A model generated the notes under the pieces. The model had not been told where the DNA came from and searched no databases. It worked only from the letters and a program-made list of their open reading frames with translations. From contig CASDZI010000004.1 of assembly GCA_949285605.1 (NCBI GenBank), forward strand, positions 1-59,328: a stretch of 59,328 nt of DNA, given 5' to 3'. This document shows positions 1 to 8,071 of the stretch, piece by piece (position 1 is the first letter of the stretch; each line of letters begins with the position of its first letter). A program made the position numbers and the translations under genes. The stretch is from an uncultured Christensenella sp. (GTDB lineage Bacteria > Bacillota > Clostridia > Christensenellales > DTU072).

Positions 1-194
1 CTTATGGTTTTATTGTGAATGATCGGGTAAATATAACCGATGGTCCGCTCATGGGCAAAGAGGGACTTATCAGAAAGATCGACCGGCATAAAAGAAAAGC
101 GGTCGTTGAGATCAGTTTTTTACAGCAGACAGTTTATGCTGAAGTTGGTCTTGAGATCATCAGTAAAACCAGTAATATAAATGTTGTCAAATAG
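1..194 (+). CDS. NusG/LoaP-like transcription antiterminator, C-terminal part (5' end outside window)
   Basis: The frame that opens at base 3 reads to a TAG at 192-194, giving about 63 residues. It contains a KOW-type segment (residues 14-50: DGPLMGKEG, then KIDRHKRKAVVEI, then a hydrophobic LQQTVYAEVGLEII strand). This matches the C-terminal KOW domain of NusG-family proteins. Specialised NusG paralogues (LoaP, UpxY, RfaH) commonly sit first in capsule or exopolysaccharide operons and let RNA polymerase read through terminators there. The position just before a terminator and a polysaccharide gene block fits that role. The NGN domain that would discriminate housekeeping NusG from LoaP lies outside the window, so the specialised assignment is inferred from context. 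Confidence 0.75.
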   Translation, partial: YGFIVNDRVNITDGPLMGKEGLIRKIDRHKRKAVVEISFLQQTVYAEVGLEIISKTSNINVVK

Positions 195-225
195 ACGTTA
201 TAGAAATATAAATCATCATAGAAAT

Positions 226-255
226 AGGGATTAGTTTACTAAGCCCTGTTTTTTA
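226..255 (+). terminator. Intrinsic terminator after the antiterminator gene
   Basis: Inverted repeat AGGGATTAGT / ACTAAGCCCT (226-247, one A-G mismatch, tiny loop) is followed by GTTTTTTATT. It stands 30 bases after the NusG-like stop codon and before the sugar genes. In LoaP systems such a terminator is a plausible target of processive antitermination; that link is inference. Confidence 0.6.
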
Positions 256-341
256 TTATTTTTCGGCATAACACTTAGATAGAACAAAAAACAGTTCCAT
301 TTGAATGTAGATAAATTGATAGGATTAAGGAGGTAAAGCAA

Positions 342-644
342 ATGTTTAAAAGAAAAACAGATTTTAAACCACCGATTATAAAGTGAAAAATAAAATGAGA
401 TAAATTCATAATAGGAACAATACTTTTAGATAGCCCTTATTTTGATGTCGGTTTGTGGGATTAATAGAATCTCGAAATTTATATCTCTGAAGAGTTAGTA
501 AGGGTAATTGAGGGCTCAAAATAGAAACGGCTTTTAGGACAACTCTATATAGACACAAAAGAAGGAGAGAACTTCGTATTTGCTGGTTAAGATACGTTGG
601 TTATGGTTAACAATGAAAAGCATATATATCACAAGAGAAAATGA
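342..644 (+). pseudogene. Decayed protein gene with seven in-frame stop codons
   Basis: An ATG at 342 has a strong ribosome site (AAGGAGG at 328-334). The frame reads like protein but is broken by stops at 384 (TGA), 396 (TGA), 462 (TAA), 465 (TAG), 522 (TAG), 588 (TAA) and 642 (TGA). Between the stops the translation is well formed, for example DKFIIGTILLDSPYFDVGLW (399-458), NLEIYISEELVRVIEGSK (468-521) and KRLLGQLYIDTKEGENFVFA (525-584). Every stop is one transition away from Trp (TGG) or Gln (CAA/CAG), so point mutation of one ancestral gene would explain it. I do not recognise the family. The flanking genes use the normal code, so recoding is unlikely. With the next entry this accounts for most of the 629-base stretch between the antiterminator and the sugar transferase. 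Confidence 0.5.
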
Positions 645-802
645 AAAAATGCATTTTTTATGTTTGTTATGAGTTAATTCATCCGCAAATCATCGATAAA
701 CTCTCCAGTCATAAAAAGAAAGATTGTTATGATGAGTTGAACCATAGGAGTAGCACAGAAATATTTTTGGTAATGGAAAGGAAATCGGCCTCTTTTGATT
801 GA
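641..802 (+). CDS. Short open frame of 53 residues, possibly the frameshifted tail of the decayed gene
   Basis: ATG at 641 to TGA at 800-802. The translation begins MKKCIFYVCYELIHPQIIDK and has no recognisable motif. It starts exactly where the preceding broken frame hits its last stop, but in another register. It may therefore be the 3' part of the same dead gene after a frameshift rather than a real small protein. The ribosome site is poor (AAGAGA). Function unknown. Confidence 0.2.
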   Translation: MKKCIFYVCYELIHPQIIDKLSSHKKKDCYDELNHRSSTEIFLVMERKSASFD

Positions 803-823
803 AAGGAAGGAAATGGAAGGATT

Positions 824-1444
824 ATGTATAAGCACTTTTTTAAGAGATTGATTGATATCGTTTTATCCACAGTAGGTATTATAGTACTTATACCGGTGTG
901 GATAATCATTGCGATTGCAATAAAAGTTGATGATCACGGTCCAGTGTTTTTTAAGCAGAAAAGAATTGCTCAAAACAAGAATGGAGAACTGCGATATTTC
1001 AATATTTTGAAATATCGCAGCATGAAAACAAGTGCACCCTGTGATAAACCTACTCATTTGTTAGAAAACCCTTACCAATATATAACTAAAGTCGGTGGTT
1101 TTCTTCGTAGGACAAGTTTTGATGAGCTTCCACAAATTTTCAATATTTGGATGGGGCAAATGAGTATAATTGGTCCGAGACCTGCTCTTTGGAATCAGAA
1201 CGATTTATATGCAGAACGTGAAAAATATGGAGCAAACGATGTCAAACCGGGACTAACTGGTTGGGCACAGATTAATGGGCGTGATGAATTGGAAATTGCA
1301 ACTAAGGCAAAACTCGACGGCGAGTATGTTGAAAAAATGAGTTTCTTATTTGATTTTAGATGTTTCTTTGGTACGATTGCATCGGTGATTAAACATGATG
1401 GTGTTGTCGAAGGTGCCAATGAGAGAAGTGAAGAAATTAGATGA
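824..1444 (+). CDS. Undecaprenyl-phosphate sugar-phosphate transferase (monotopic phosphoglycosyl transferase)
   Basis: This 206-residue protein moves a sugar-phosphate from a UDP-sugar to undecaprenyl phosphate, the first membrane step of capsule or exopolysaccharide repeat-unit assembly. The N terminus has an FKRLIDIVLS lead-in and one re-entrant hydrophobic helix (about residues 9-33). The catalytic Asp-Glu pair is seen in RTSFDELPQ (D100, E101), followed by MSIIGPRP and VKPGLTGWAQINGR, all hallmarks of the bacterial sugar transferase family. The length is that of the minimal PglC/EpsL type without the extra WbaP membrane domain. A GGAAGG ribosome site at 815-820 supports the ATG at 824. 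It heads a tightly spaced set of sugar genes. The sugar substrate cannot be read from sequence. Confidence 0.92.
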   Translation: MYKHFFKRLIDIVLSTVGIIVLIPVWIIIAIAIKVDDHGPVFFKQKRIAQNKNGELRYFNILKYRSMKTSAPCDKPTHLLENPYQYITKVGGFLRRTSFDELPQIFNIWMGQMSIIGPRPALWNQNDLYAEREKYGANDVKPGLTGWAQINGRDELEIATKAKLDGEYVEKMSFLFDFRCFFGTIASVIKHDGVVEGANERSEEIR

Positions 1445-1471
1445 CTTAACTAGTAAAGGGAGTGATAAGAA

Positions 1472-2578
1472 ATGAAAATTGCAGTTTTGTCAAGTCATAC
1501 ACCGTCCCTCTTTTGGTTTCGTATAGACATGATGTGCTCATTTCTTTCGGCAGGATATGATGTCATCGCAATCGGCAATGAAAGTGAAAATGATTGGGGA
1601 AGGAAGTTTTCGGAATTAGGAATTCATTATCGGCAAATAAATGTATCACGAAATGGTACGAATCCATTACATGATTTAAAAACTTATAAATCTATTAAAA
1701 AAGTATTGTCAGAAGAACAGCCGCAAAAGGTATTTACGTACCAAGCCAAAACAAATATTTATGGTTGCATTGCAGCAAAAATGCTTGGAATAAAAGATGT
1801 TTATACGCTTGTAGCAGGAACTGGATCAGTATTCATGTCTGATGATTTGAAAACAAAAATTATTAGTAAAATACTTGTTATAGAGTACCGAATTGCCTTG
1901 AAAAATAGCAAACGCATTTTTTTTCAAAATTGTGATGACAGCGATCTTTTTGTACGGAAAAAGATTTTGAAACAGGATAAGGTTGTATATATATGTGGTT
2001 CCGGTGTTAATACTGAAAGATTTATTCCAACACCGTTACCAAAAGTACCTACTTTTTTGAATGTTTCTCGTCTTATAAAGGACAAAGGTGTTTTAGAATA
2101 CTTGGAAGCATGTAGAATTGTAAAAAAACAGCATCCAGAATACCGATGTTTACTTGTTGGACCGTTCGACACAAATCCTTCTGCAATTACAAAGGAAGAG
2201 CTTGATTCTTATATAAAGGACGGGGTTATAGAGTATTTCGGAGAACAGTCCGATATTCGCCCATATATGGAACAGGCGAGTATTTTTGTTCTTCCGTCCT
2301 ATCATGAGGGCACTCCAAAAACTGTGCTTGAGGCAATGGCAAGCGGAAGAGCTGTGATTACAACTGATGCTCCTGGATGCAGAGAAACAGTATTAAACGG
2401 ACGAAATGGCTTTCTTGTTTCAGTAAAAAATATCAATGAGCTTGTTGAGGCAATGTTGAAATTGGCAGCTGATTTTATGCTGGTAGAACGCATGGGGAAG
2501 CAAGGGCGGAGTATTGCAGAGGATAAGTATGCTGTATCTAAAGTAAATGAAGTTATTATGAAGACCATGGAATTATAA
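1472..2578 (+). CDS. Glycosyltransferase, GT4 family
   Basis: 368 residues with a GT-B fold of the GT4 type (retaining, nucleotide-sugar donor). The C-terminal donor-binding half is clear: FLNVSRLIKDKGVLEYLEA (residues about 191-209), then PSYHEGTPKTVLEAMASGRA with the EX7E pair E279 and E287, then a TTDAPGCRE segment. The N-terminal acceptor half begins KIAVLSSHTPSLFWFRIDM. It most likely adds the second sugar to the lipid-linked product of the upstream transferase. An AAAGGGAG ribosome site lies before the ATG and the gap from the previous gene is 27 bases, consistent with one operon. It resembles polysaccharide glycosyltransferases of the EpsD/PglA kind; the exact linkage cannot be assigned. 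Confidence 0.88.
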   Translation: MKIAVLSSHTPSLFWFRIDMMCSFLSAGYDVIAIGNESENDWGRKFSELGIHYRQINVSRNGTNPLHDLKTYKSIKKVLSEEQPQKVFTYQAKTNIYGCIAAKMLGIKDVYTLVAGTGSVFMSDDLKTKIISKILVIEYRIALKNSKRIFFQNCDDSDLFVRKKILKQDKVVYICGSGVNTERFIPTPLPKVPTFLNVSRLIKDKGVLEYLEACRIVKKQHPEYRCLLVGPFDTNPSAITKEELDSYIKDGVIEYFGEQSDIRPYMEQASIFVLPSYHEGTPKTVLEAMASGRAVITTDAPGCRETVLNGRNGFLVSVKNINELVEAMLKLAADFMLVERMGKQGRSIAEDKYAVSKVNEVIMKTMEL

Positions 2579-2600
2579 ATTTAGGAGGAAAACATAAACT

Positions 2601-3926
2601 ATGTCAACAATTGCAAATCTTTATGAAAAAATCAAATCAAAAAAGGAGTATCTTTCACTAATAGGGCTTGGCTATGTCGGTATGCCAATTGCTATTGAAT
2701 TTGCTAAAAGAGGTGTGAAGGTTATCGGTTATGATTTAAACGCAGAAAAAATCGAGAAGTACAGATCTGGTATAGATCCAACTAATGAAGTGGGAGATGA
2801 GGAGATTCGCGATACAACGGTAGAGTTTACTTCTGACGAAACGGCTCTTCGCCGAGCAAAATTTCATATCGTTGCAGTGCCTACTCCTGTCAATGATGAC
2901 CATACACCTAATTTGGCTCCGGTAGAAGGCGCTTGTCGTATTTTGGGCAGAAACTTGACAAAAGGTTCTATTGTTGTATTTGAGTCTACTGTTTATCCTG
3001 GTGTTACCGAAGATGTCTGTGTACCAATTTTAGAAAAAGAGTCTGGGATGAAATGTGGTGTAGATTTCAAAATAAGTTATTCTCCAGAACGCATCAATCC
3101 TGGTGATAAGGTTCATCGGCTCAATACGATTACCAAAATAGTTTCCGGCATGGATGAGGAAACACTTGATAATGTCGCTAAAATTTATGAAATTGTTGTG
3201 GATGCTGGCGTTTATAAAGCTGAGTCTATTAAGGTTGCTGAGGCAGCAAAGGTAATCGAAAACAGTCAGAGAGATATTAATATTGCTTTTATGAATGAAT
3301 TGTCTATCATCTTTAACAAAATGGGGATTGATACGCTTTCTGTTTTGAGAGCAGCGGGGACAAAGTGGAATTTTTTGAACTTCCGCCCTGGGCTTGTTGG
3401 TGGACATTGTATTGGTGTAGATCCATATTACCTTACATATAAAGCAGAAATGCTTGGCTACCACAGTCAGATTATTCTGTCCGGCCGTCGTATCAATGAT
3501 GATATGGGTAAATATGTTGCGGAAAATGTTGTTAAAAAACTGATTGCAGCAGATAAGACCGTTAAGAACGCTAAGGTCGCTGTTCTTGGTTTCACCTTTA
3601 AAGAAAATTGTCCTGACACTAGAAACAGCAAAATTATAGACATTGTTAATGAACTTCGAGAATATGGCATCGATCCGATTATCACCGATCCAATAGCTGA
3701 TATATCAGAGGCAAAAAGTCTCTACGGTATTGAATTTGCCAATATGAATACAATTAAGTGTATGGATGCTGTAGTTCTTGCGGTTGCACACGATGAGTTT
3801 AAGAATTTATCCATGAAAGATATTGACACTCTTTATGGGGAAGGTAAAAAAATAATAATTGATGTCAAAGGCTTGCTTGACCGCAAGAAATACGAAGATG
3901 CCGGATACAGTTACTGGAGACTTTGA
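2601..3926 (+). CDS. UDP-N-acetyl-hexosamine 6-dehydrogenase (TviB/WbpO-like)
   Basis: 441-residue nucleotide-sugar dehydrogenase that oxidises C6 of a UDP-sugar twice with NAD+, giving a UDP-uronic acid. The Rossmann motif GLGYVG is at residues 22-27. The family segments [25 protein letters not shown] and [17 protein letters not shown] are present, the last holding the catalytic cysteine C270. The ending of that motif ([10 protein letters not shown]) is typical of the WbpO/TviB/Cap5L group acting on UDP-GlcNAc or UDP-GalNAc, rather than of the Ugd/UDP-glucose type. AGGAGG precedes the ATG. Its stop overlaps the region of the epimerase start, and the two enzymes form the classic pair that makes UDP-GalNAcA. 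Confidence 0.9.
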   Translation: MSTIANLYEKIKSKKEYLSLIGLGYVGMPIAIEFAKRGVKVIGYDLNAEKIEKYRSGIDPTNEVGDEEIRDTTVEFTSDETALRRAKFHIVAVPTPVNDDHTPNLAPVEGACRILGRNLTKGSIVVFESTVYPGVTEDVCVPILEKESGMKCGVDFKISYSPERINPGDKVHRLNTITKIVSGMDEETLDNVAKIYEIVVDAGVYKAESIKVAEAAKVIENSQRDINIAFMNELSIIFNKMGIDTLSVLRAAGTKWNFLNFRPGLVGGHCIGVDPYYLTYKAEMLGYHSQIILSGRRINDDMGKYVAENVVKKLIAADKTVKNAKVAVLGFTFKENCPDTRNSKIIDIVNELREYGIDPIITDPIADISEAKSLYGIEFANMNTIKCMDAVVLAVAHDEFKNLSMKDIDTLYGEGKKIIIDVKGLLDRKKYEDAGYSYWRL

Positions 3927-3928
3927 TT

Positions 3929-4906
3929 ATGGGATACGAAAATTTGAAATTTGAAAAGGGAACTGTTTTTCTCGTGACAGGGGGAGCTGGTTTTATCGGC
4001 TCCAACCTGTGCGAAGCTATTCTAAATTTAGGATATAAAGTGCGTTGCTTGGATGATTTATCTACTGGATTTCAGAAGAATGTTGATCTGTTTGTAGACA
4101 ATCCAAATTACAAGTTTATCAAAGGTGATATAAAGGACTTTGATACCTGCATGAACGCTTGCAAAGGTGTTGATTATGTTTTAAACCAAGCCGCCTGGGG
4201 GAGCGTGCCTCGTTCTATTGAGATACCTCTTTTTTATTGTGCAAACAATATTCAGGGCACACTCAACATGATGGAGGCGTCGCGTCAAAACGGAGTTAAG
4301 GCATTTGTCTATGCATCATCATCTTCAGTCTACGGTGATGAGCCGAGTTTACCAAAAACAGAAGGCAGAGAAGGAAATTTACTCTCTCCGTATGCGTTAA
4401 CCAAACGTTGCGACGAGGAGTGGGCAAAGCAATATACAAAGCATTATGGACTTCCAACTGTTGGATTGCGTTATTTTAATGTATTTGGTAGACGGCAAAA
4501 CCCAAATGGTGCTTATGCGGCAGTTATTCCCAAATTCATTAGTCAACTGCTGAATGATGAGCAACCGATAATCAATGGTGACGGTAAGCAGAGCCGTGAT
4601 TTCACATATATAGAAAATGTGATCGAAGCGAATTTGAAAGCTTGCCTTGCTCCAAAAGAGGCGCACGGAGAAGCGTTTAATATTGCCAATGGCGACAGAG
4701 AATATTTAATTGATATTTTTTACAGTTTGGCCACCGCGCTTGGTAAGGATATTGAACCGAAATTTGGGCCTGATCGTGCCGGGGATATTAAGCATAGCAA
4801 TGCCGATATCAGTAAAGCAAAAAAAATGCTTGGTTACGATCCAAATTATGACTTTGAAACGGGGATGAACGAAGTAATTGAGTGGTATAAGGAGAATCTG
4901 TTTTGA
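3929..4906 (+). CDS. UDP-N-acetylglucosamine 4-epimerase (TviC/WbpP-like SDR)
   Basis: Extended short-chain dehydrogenase that interconverts UDP-GlcNAc(A) and UDP-GalNAc(A). NAD-binding GGAGFIGS begins at residue 18, the active-site SSSSVYG is near residue 130, and the YALTK pair Y155/K159 is intact. The segments NQAAWGSVPRSIEIP and RYFNVFGRRQNPNGAYAAVI are characteristic of the WbpP/TviC group. A GGAGA at 3916-3920 sits 8 bases from the ATG at 3929; an in-frame TTG at 3923 is only 2 bases away and is less likely. The gene begins 2 bases after the dehydrogenase stop, and its own stop overlaps the next start (TTGA), so translation is probably coupled. Confidence 0.9.
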   Translation: MGYENLKFEKGTVFLVTGGAGFIGSNLCEAILNLGYKVRCLDDLSTGFQKNVDLFVDNPNYKFIKGDIKDFDTCMNACKGVDYVLNQAAWGSVPRSIEIPLFYCANNIQGTLNMMEASRQNGVKAFVYASSSSVYGDEPSLPKTEGREGNLLSPYALTKRCDEEWAKQYTKHYGLPTVGLRYFNVFGRRQNPNGAYAAVIPKFISQLLNDEQPIINGDGKQSRDFTYIENVIEANLKACLAPKEAHGEAFNIANGDREYLIDIFYSLATALGKDIEPKFGPDRAGDIKHSNADISKAKKMLGYDPNYDFETGMNEVIEWYKENLF

Positions 4907-5757
4907 GCTTACAAATGGGCGCAAAAAATACGATAATCTATATCGGTGGATTTGAACTGCCAGATAAAAATGCCGCTGCACAGCGTGTTATAGGCAATGC
5001 AAAAGCATTGAGAGATATCGGGTATGAGGTTGTTTTTGTTGACATTGATAAGGATACTCATGAGTCGATATTGAATACGAAAAATGAGATATACGGTTTT
5101 ATAAGGTATTCTATGCAATACACGAATAAACGACTTGTTAGCATTGCTGATTTTAAGCTGGTATTCTCTGAGTATGGCTCTTCAATTTGTGCAATTATTG
5201 CGTACAATTATCCAAGTGTTGCCCTTAGCAAAATGAGAAAATTTTGTAAATTACAAAATGTAAAAATAATTGCAGATTGTACAGAGTGGTATGGTGCACA
5301 AGGTAAAAATTTTATTAAAATGATTATTAAGGGTATGGATTCATTTTTTCGAATGAACGTTATCCAACCGAAACTTGATGGAATTATTACTATCAGTCGA
5401 TATTTAGAAAATTACTATAAAGAGAAAATTCCTACTATTTGTGTACCTCCACTGGTGGATTTGTCTGATATAAAATGGGCGACAAAGGAAGAAAAAAAAC
5501 GGAATGAAGTGCGAATTGTATATGCTGGCAACCCAGGCATGCACAAGGATAAGGTTAATCGTATGGTCGAAGCATTAGCCAAAATCAACAGGCATGACAC
5601 TATCTTTGAAATAATTGGTATTACTAAATCAGATTTTTTGGAATATTATCCCAATGAAAAAAAATCCGTTCAAATGTTGGGTGATCGTATCAATTTCAGG
5701 GGAAGAATATCCCACGAATGTGTGATAAAGGCGATAAAGCAGGAAACGAGGGAGTAG
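4903..5757 (+). pseudogene. Glycosyltransferase (GT4-like), 3' end lost at junction
   Basis: 284 codons of a GT-B type transferase. An N-terminal half starting IIYIGGFELPDKNAAAQRVI is followed by a donor-domain start RIVYAGNPGMHKDKVNRMVE (about residues 202-221) and FRGRISHECVIKAIKQ. Family members continue with a further 80-100 residues that carry the donor-binding glutamates. Here the homologous sequence ends at the KAIKQ codons (5728-5742) and five unrelated codons (ETRE, stop) follow. From that point the + strand is the antisense of an MFS transporter gene. The TTG start at 4903 overlaps the epimerase stop and has AAGGAG at 4889-4894, 8 bases upstream; an ATG at 4915 is the alternative. 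The product as written lacks the catalytic donor site and would be inactive. Confidence 0.75.
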
Positions 5758-6974
5758 GGGAAGAGGACTTCGTATCCTAAGGCGTCGAACATTACTGCGC
5801 TGACCAGCACGGTAAAGACCTTCGGCAGGGTGTAGTAAATGGTGAACAGACTGGAGAAACGCCCGTTGTTGCGGGAGTCGGACAGCTGCATGACCATGGG
5901 ATAGACGATGACGTTCTGCGTCCCCCAGCCGATCCCGATGAACGTGAACATAACGTAAACCAGCCAGCCGCAGGCGGCGAATATCTCTTCGATGAGCATA
6001 AGGGAGCAAACGACGTAACCGACAAGCATAAATCCGATGCCTAAGAGAAGGGTTTTTTTCCTGCCGATTTTTTTCTGGACGACAGCCGCCACGGGGGTGC
6101 AGACGGCGCCGCCCACGCCTATGAGAATGATGAGGATATTGCTGAGGTTTCTCGCCCAGCCCCACATCGCTTCGGCGTAATTTATGTAAGTTGCGGTGAT
6201 GGCGAAATATCCGAACCCGACGAAAAAGGTGCAAGCGAGCAAAAAGACGAGGGAGCGTTTTTTGTCGGCGGGCATTTTTTTAAGGAAATCTTCGTTTTCG
6301 CCGAGGCTTTCGGCGAGTTTTTCCTCCTCGTCGTCGGCAAAGGAAGCGGCGACTTCCGCCGCCATTTTATTTTCGTCTATAGCCGCCCTGTAGGCTATGA
6401 AGGACGCCGCCATGAGAACGGCGCTGATGATATAAAGCCAGAGCTGGGAATAATAGTCTTTCAAAAACAAAGCGATCGCCACGATTATGAAACCGCCCAC
6501 GCTGCCGAAGATGTTTTTTACGGCTGTGTATTCCGCCCTGAGGTTTTTGGGAGTGAGGTCGGGAAGAACGGCGACCGCCGCCGGGCGGTAAATTCCGATA
6601 CCTGCCGAGCTTATTACCATAAACAACCCGTAGGTTATGACGGCGGAGAGGTTGTTTTCGCTTTTACCGTTCAGGGCGTAAGCGCAAACGATGGCGGCTA
6701 TGACGCCGAGGACGGTTATCACCGTGCCGACGAAAATAAAGGGAGTACGTCTCCCGTAACGGGAGGTGCAACGGTCGCTTTTTTTGGCGATGTACGGGAA
6801 AAATAACAGCGGAACGGCGTTCGCCAAAGCGAGGATAACGCCTTTTACGGTTTCTTTCTGTCCGAGCATGTCCACCACTACGGTCTGAACGGTGGTGTCC
6901 AATATCTGAAGATAAAATCCCCAGGTGACCAGACTGAGCGAAATAAAAATCGCATTTTTCATACTGAACTTCAT
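5670..6974 (-). pseudogene. MFS sugar transporter (SLC45/GPH-like), C terminus lost at junction
   Basis: 434 codons. The first roughly 415 look like a genuine major facilitator: about eleven hydrophobic helices, a cytoplasmic motif RCTSRYGRRTPFIFVG after helix 2, and YRPAAVAVLPDLTPKNLRAEY after helix 4, typical of the SLC45 and glycoside-cation symporter relatives that carry sugars. An acidic central loop (ASFADDEEEKLAESL) separates the two six-helix halves. After FPYSLVSCFIAF the frame runs into the antisense of the glycosyltransferase, so the last helix and tail are replaced by about 19 unrelated residues (THSWDILPLKLIRSPNI). A GGGAGGG ribosome site precedes the ATG at 6974, and a promoter lies at 7035-7064. 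Substrate unknown; likely impaired if the join is real. Confidence 0.8.
5724..5757. other. Junction between two sequence blocks (chimeric join or rearrangement breakpoint)
   Basis: Two convergent genes lose their 3' ends inside the same few bases. The + strand glycosyltransferase is convincing up to 5742. The - strand MFS gene is convincing down to about 5727. The bases 5727-5742 can be read as either gene (KAIKQ on +, CFIAF on -), so they are compatible with a short shared sequence. To the left the DNA is AT-rich with A/T third positions; to the right it is rich in GAC, GGC, ACC and TCC codons. Confidence 0.75.
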
Positions 6975-7034
6975 TTTGCCCTCCCGAAAGGAAAATATTA
7001 TTTATTCGAGAAAAATCCGTTTCCTTATAAATTT

Positions 7035-7064
7035 ATGATACAATAAAAGGAATTTTATTGTCAA
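7035..7064 (-). promoter_or_regulatory. Sigma-A-type promoter for the MFS transporter
   Basis: On the minus strand TTGACA (7064-7059) and TATCAT (7040-7035) are separated by 18 bases. They lie about 60 bases upstream of the transporter start. Confidence 0.55.
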
Positions 7065-7125
7065 TGCGGGTCTTGAGGGAGGGAAACGCTTGCGTCATTG
7101 AGGGGAAACGGTTATCATTAAGGAT

Positions 7126-7974
7126 ATGAAAGAAAAGAAAAAACTCAGCCGCAAACAGATAATTGCCATAATAACGGTGGCGATAGCCGTCCCGTTGATA
7201 ATATTTTGGGCGGGAATAGCCTACGTTTCCGTCAACGGCGTGGAGGACGCCGGAGCGTGGGACGAGAGCGCCGGGACCCGTTTCGTGGCGCACAGAGGAT
7301 ACTCGGCGCTGTATTTCGAGAACACTGCCGAAGCCTTCGAAGCTGCGGCGAAGGAGAGCTTTTTTCAGGGGATCGAAACCGACGTGAGACGAACCTCCGA
7401 CGGGGTGTTCGTGTGCAGTCACGACGACAGACCCTTCCTCGACAAATCCGTTTCGGTGGCGGCGTCGACCTACGACGAAATAAAGGATCTGCCCCTTGAC
7501 GTGAGCGCTTCCGACCACGATTGCGATGAATCGATAGATTACAAAATATGTACGCTTCAGACATACCTTTTGCAGTGTTCGGTATCCCGAAAGACGGCTT
7601 TCATAGAAATTAAACAAAACTTCGACGAAGAGGCGCTGGCGGCGTTGGTGTCCCTGGTAAGCAAATATCTTTCCTACAGGAAGGTGGTGTTTTGTTCCTT
7701 CGACAAAGACCTGACGAAGCGGCTCTACGACAGTTATCCGTACTATACGGTGCAGCTGTTCACCTCGAGCAAGACCAAGGCGTTTTTTTATACGAGAATG
7801 GGATATAATATTGCGGTAAGGTACGACGCCTTCACGTCGGCGGCGGCGGAACGGGCGCACAAAGCCGATTGTTATTACGGGGTATACACGGTCAACGATT
7901 CCGCCCTTGCGAAAAAACTCGTAGCGGCGGGAGTCGATTACATTATCACCGATACCGTGCCGGACGTCGGTTGA
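7126..7974 (+). CDS. Membrane-anchored glycerophosphodiester phosphodiesterase family protein
   Basis: 282 residues. One N-terminal hydrophobic helix (about 11-34) would anchor the enzyme outside the membrane. The GDPD TIM-barrel follows: AHRGY with H56/R57, the acidic pair in GIETDVR (E84, D86) and SHDD with H99, which match the catalytic and metal residues of GlpQ/UgpQ enzymes. The barrel end is recognisable in YGVYTVND and VDYIITDTVPD. These enzymes release glycerol 3-phosphate from phospholipid head groups or teichoic-acid-like polymers. The ribosome site is AAGGAT just before the ATG. It is divergent from the MFS gene. Substrate not determinable. Confidence 0.9.
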   Translation: MKEKKKLSRKQIIAIITVAIAVPLIIFWAGIAYVSVNGVEDAGAWDESAGTRFVAHRGYSALYFENTAEAFEAAAKESFFQGIETDVRRTSDGVFVCSHDDRPFLDKSVSVAASTYDEIKDLPLDVSASDHDCDESIDYKICTLQTYLLQCSVSRKTAFIEIKQNFDEEALAALVSLVSKYLSYRKVVFCSFDKDLTKRLYDSYPYYTVQLFTSSKTKAFFYTRMGYNIAVRYDAFTSAAAERAHKADCYYGVYTVNDSALAKKLVAAGVDYIITDTVPDVG

Positions 7975-8003
7975 GGGAGCGGAGCGGAATTATCAAAAAA
8001 CTA

Positions 8004-8032
8004 TTGCAATCCGTCGGGATTTATTATATAAT
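8004..8032 (+). promoter_or_regulatory. Sigma-A-type promoter for the lipoprotein at 8072
   Basis: TTGCAA (8004-8009), 17-base spacer, perfect TATAAT (8027-8032), ending 39 bases before the ATG. Confidence 0.65.
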
Positions 8033-8071
8033 TAACAAGATTATTTGTATTTTTTGAATTTTGGAGAAAAT

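Noticed and set aside
342..644. Stop-codon recoding (Trp or Gln) as an explanation for the broken frame
   Set aside because: All three stop codons are used and the neighbouring genes end normally at these codons, so mutation is simpler.
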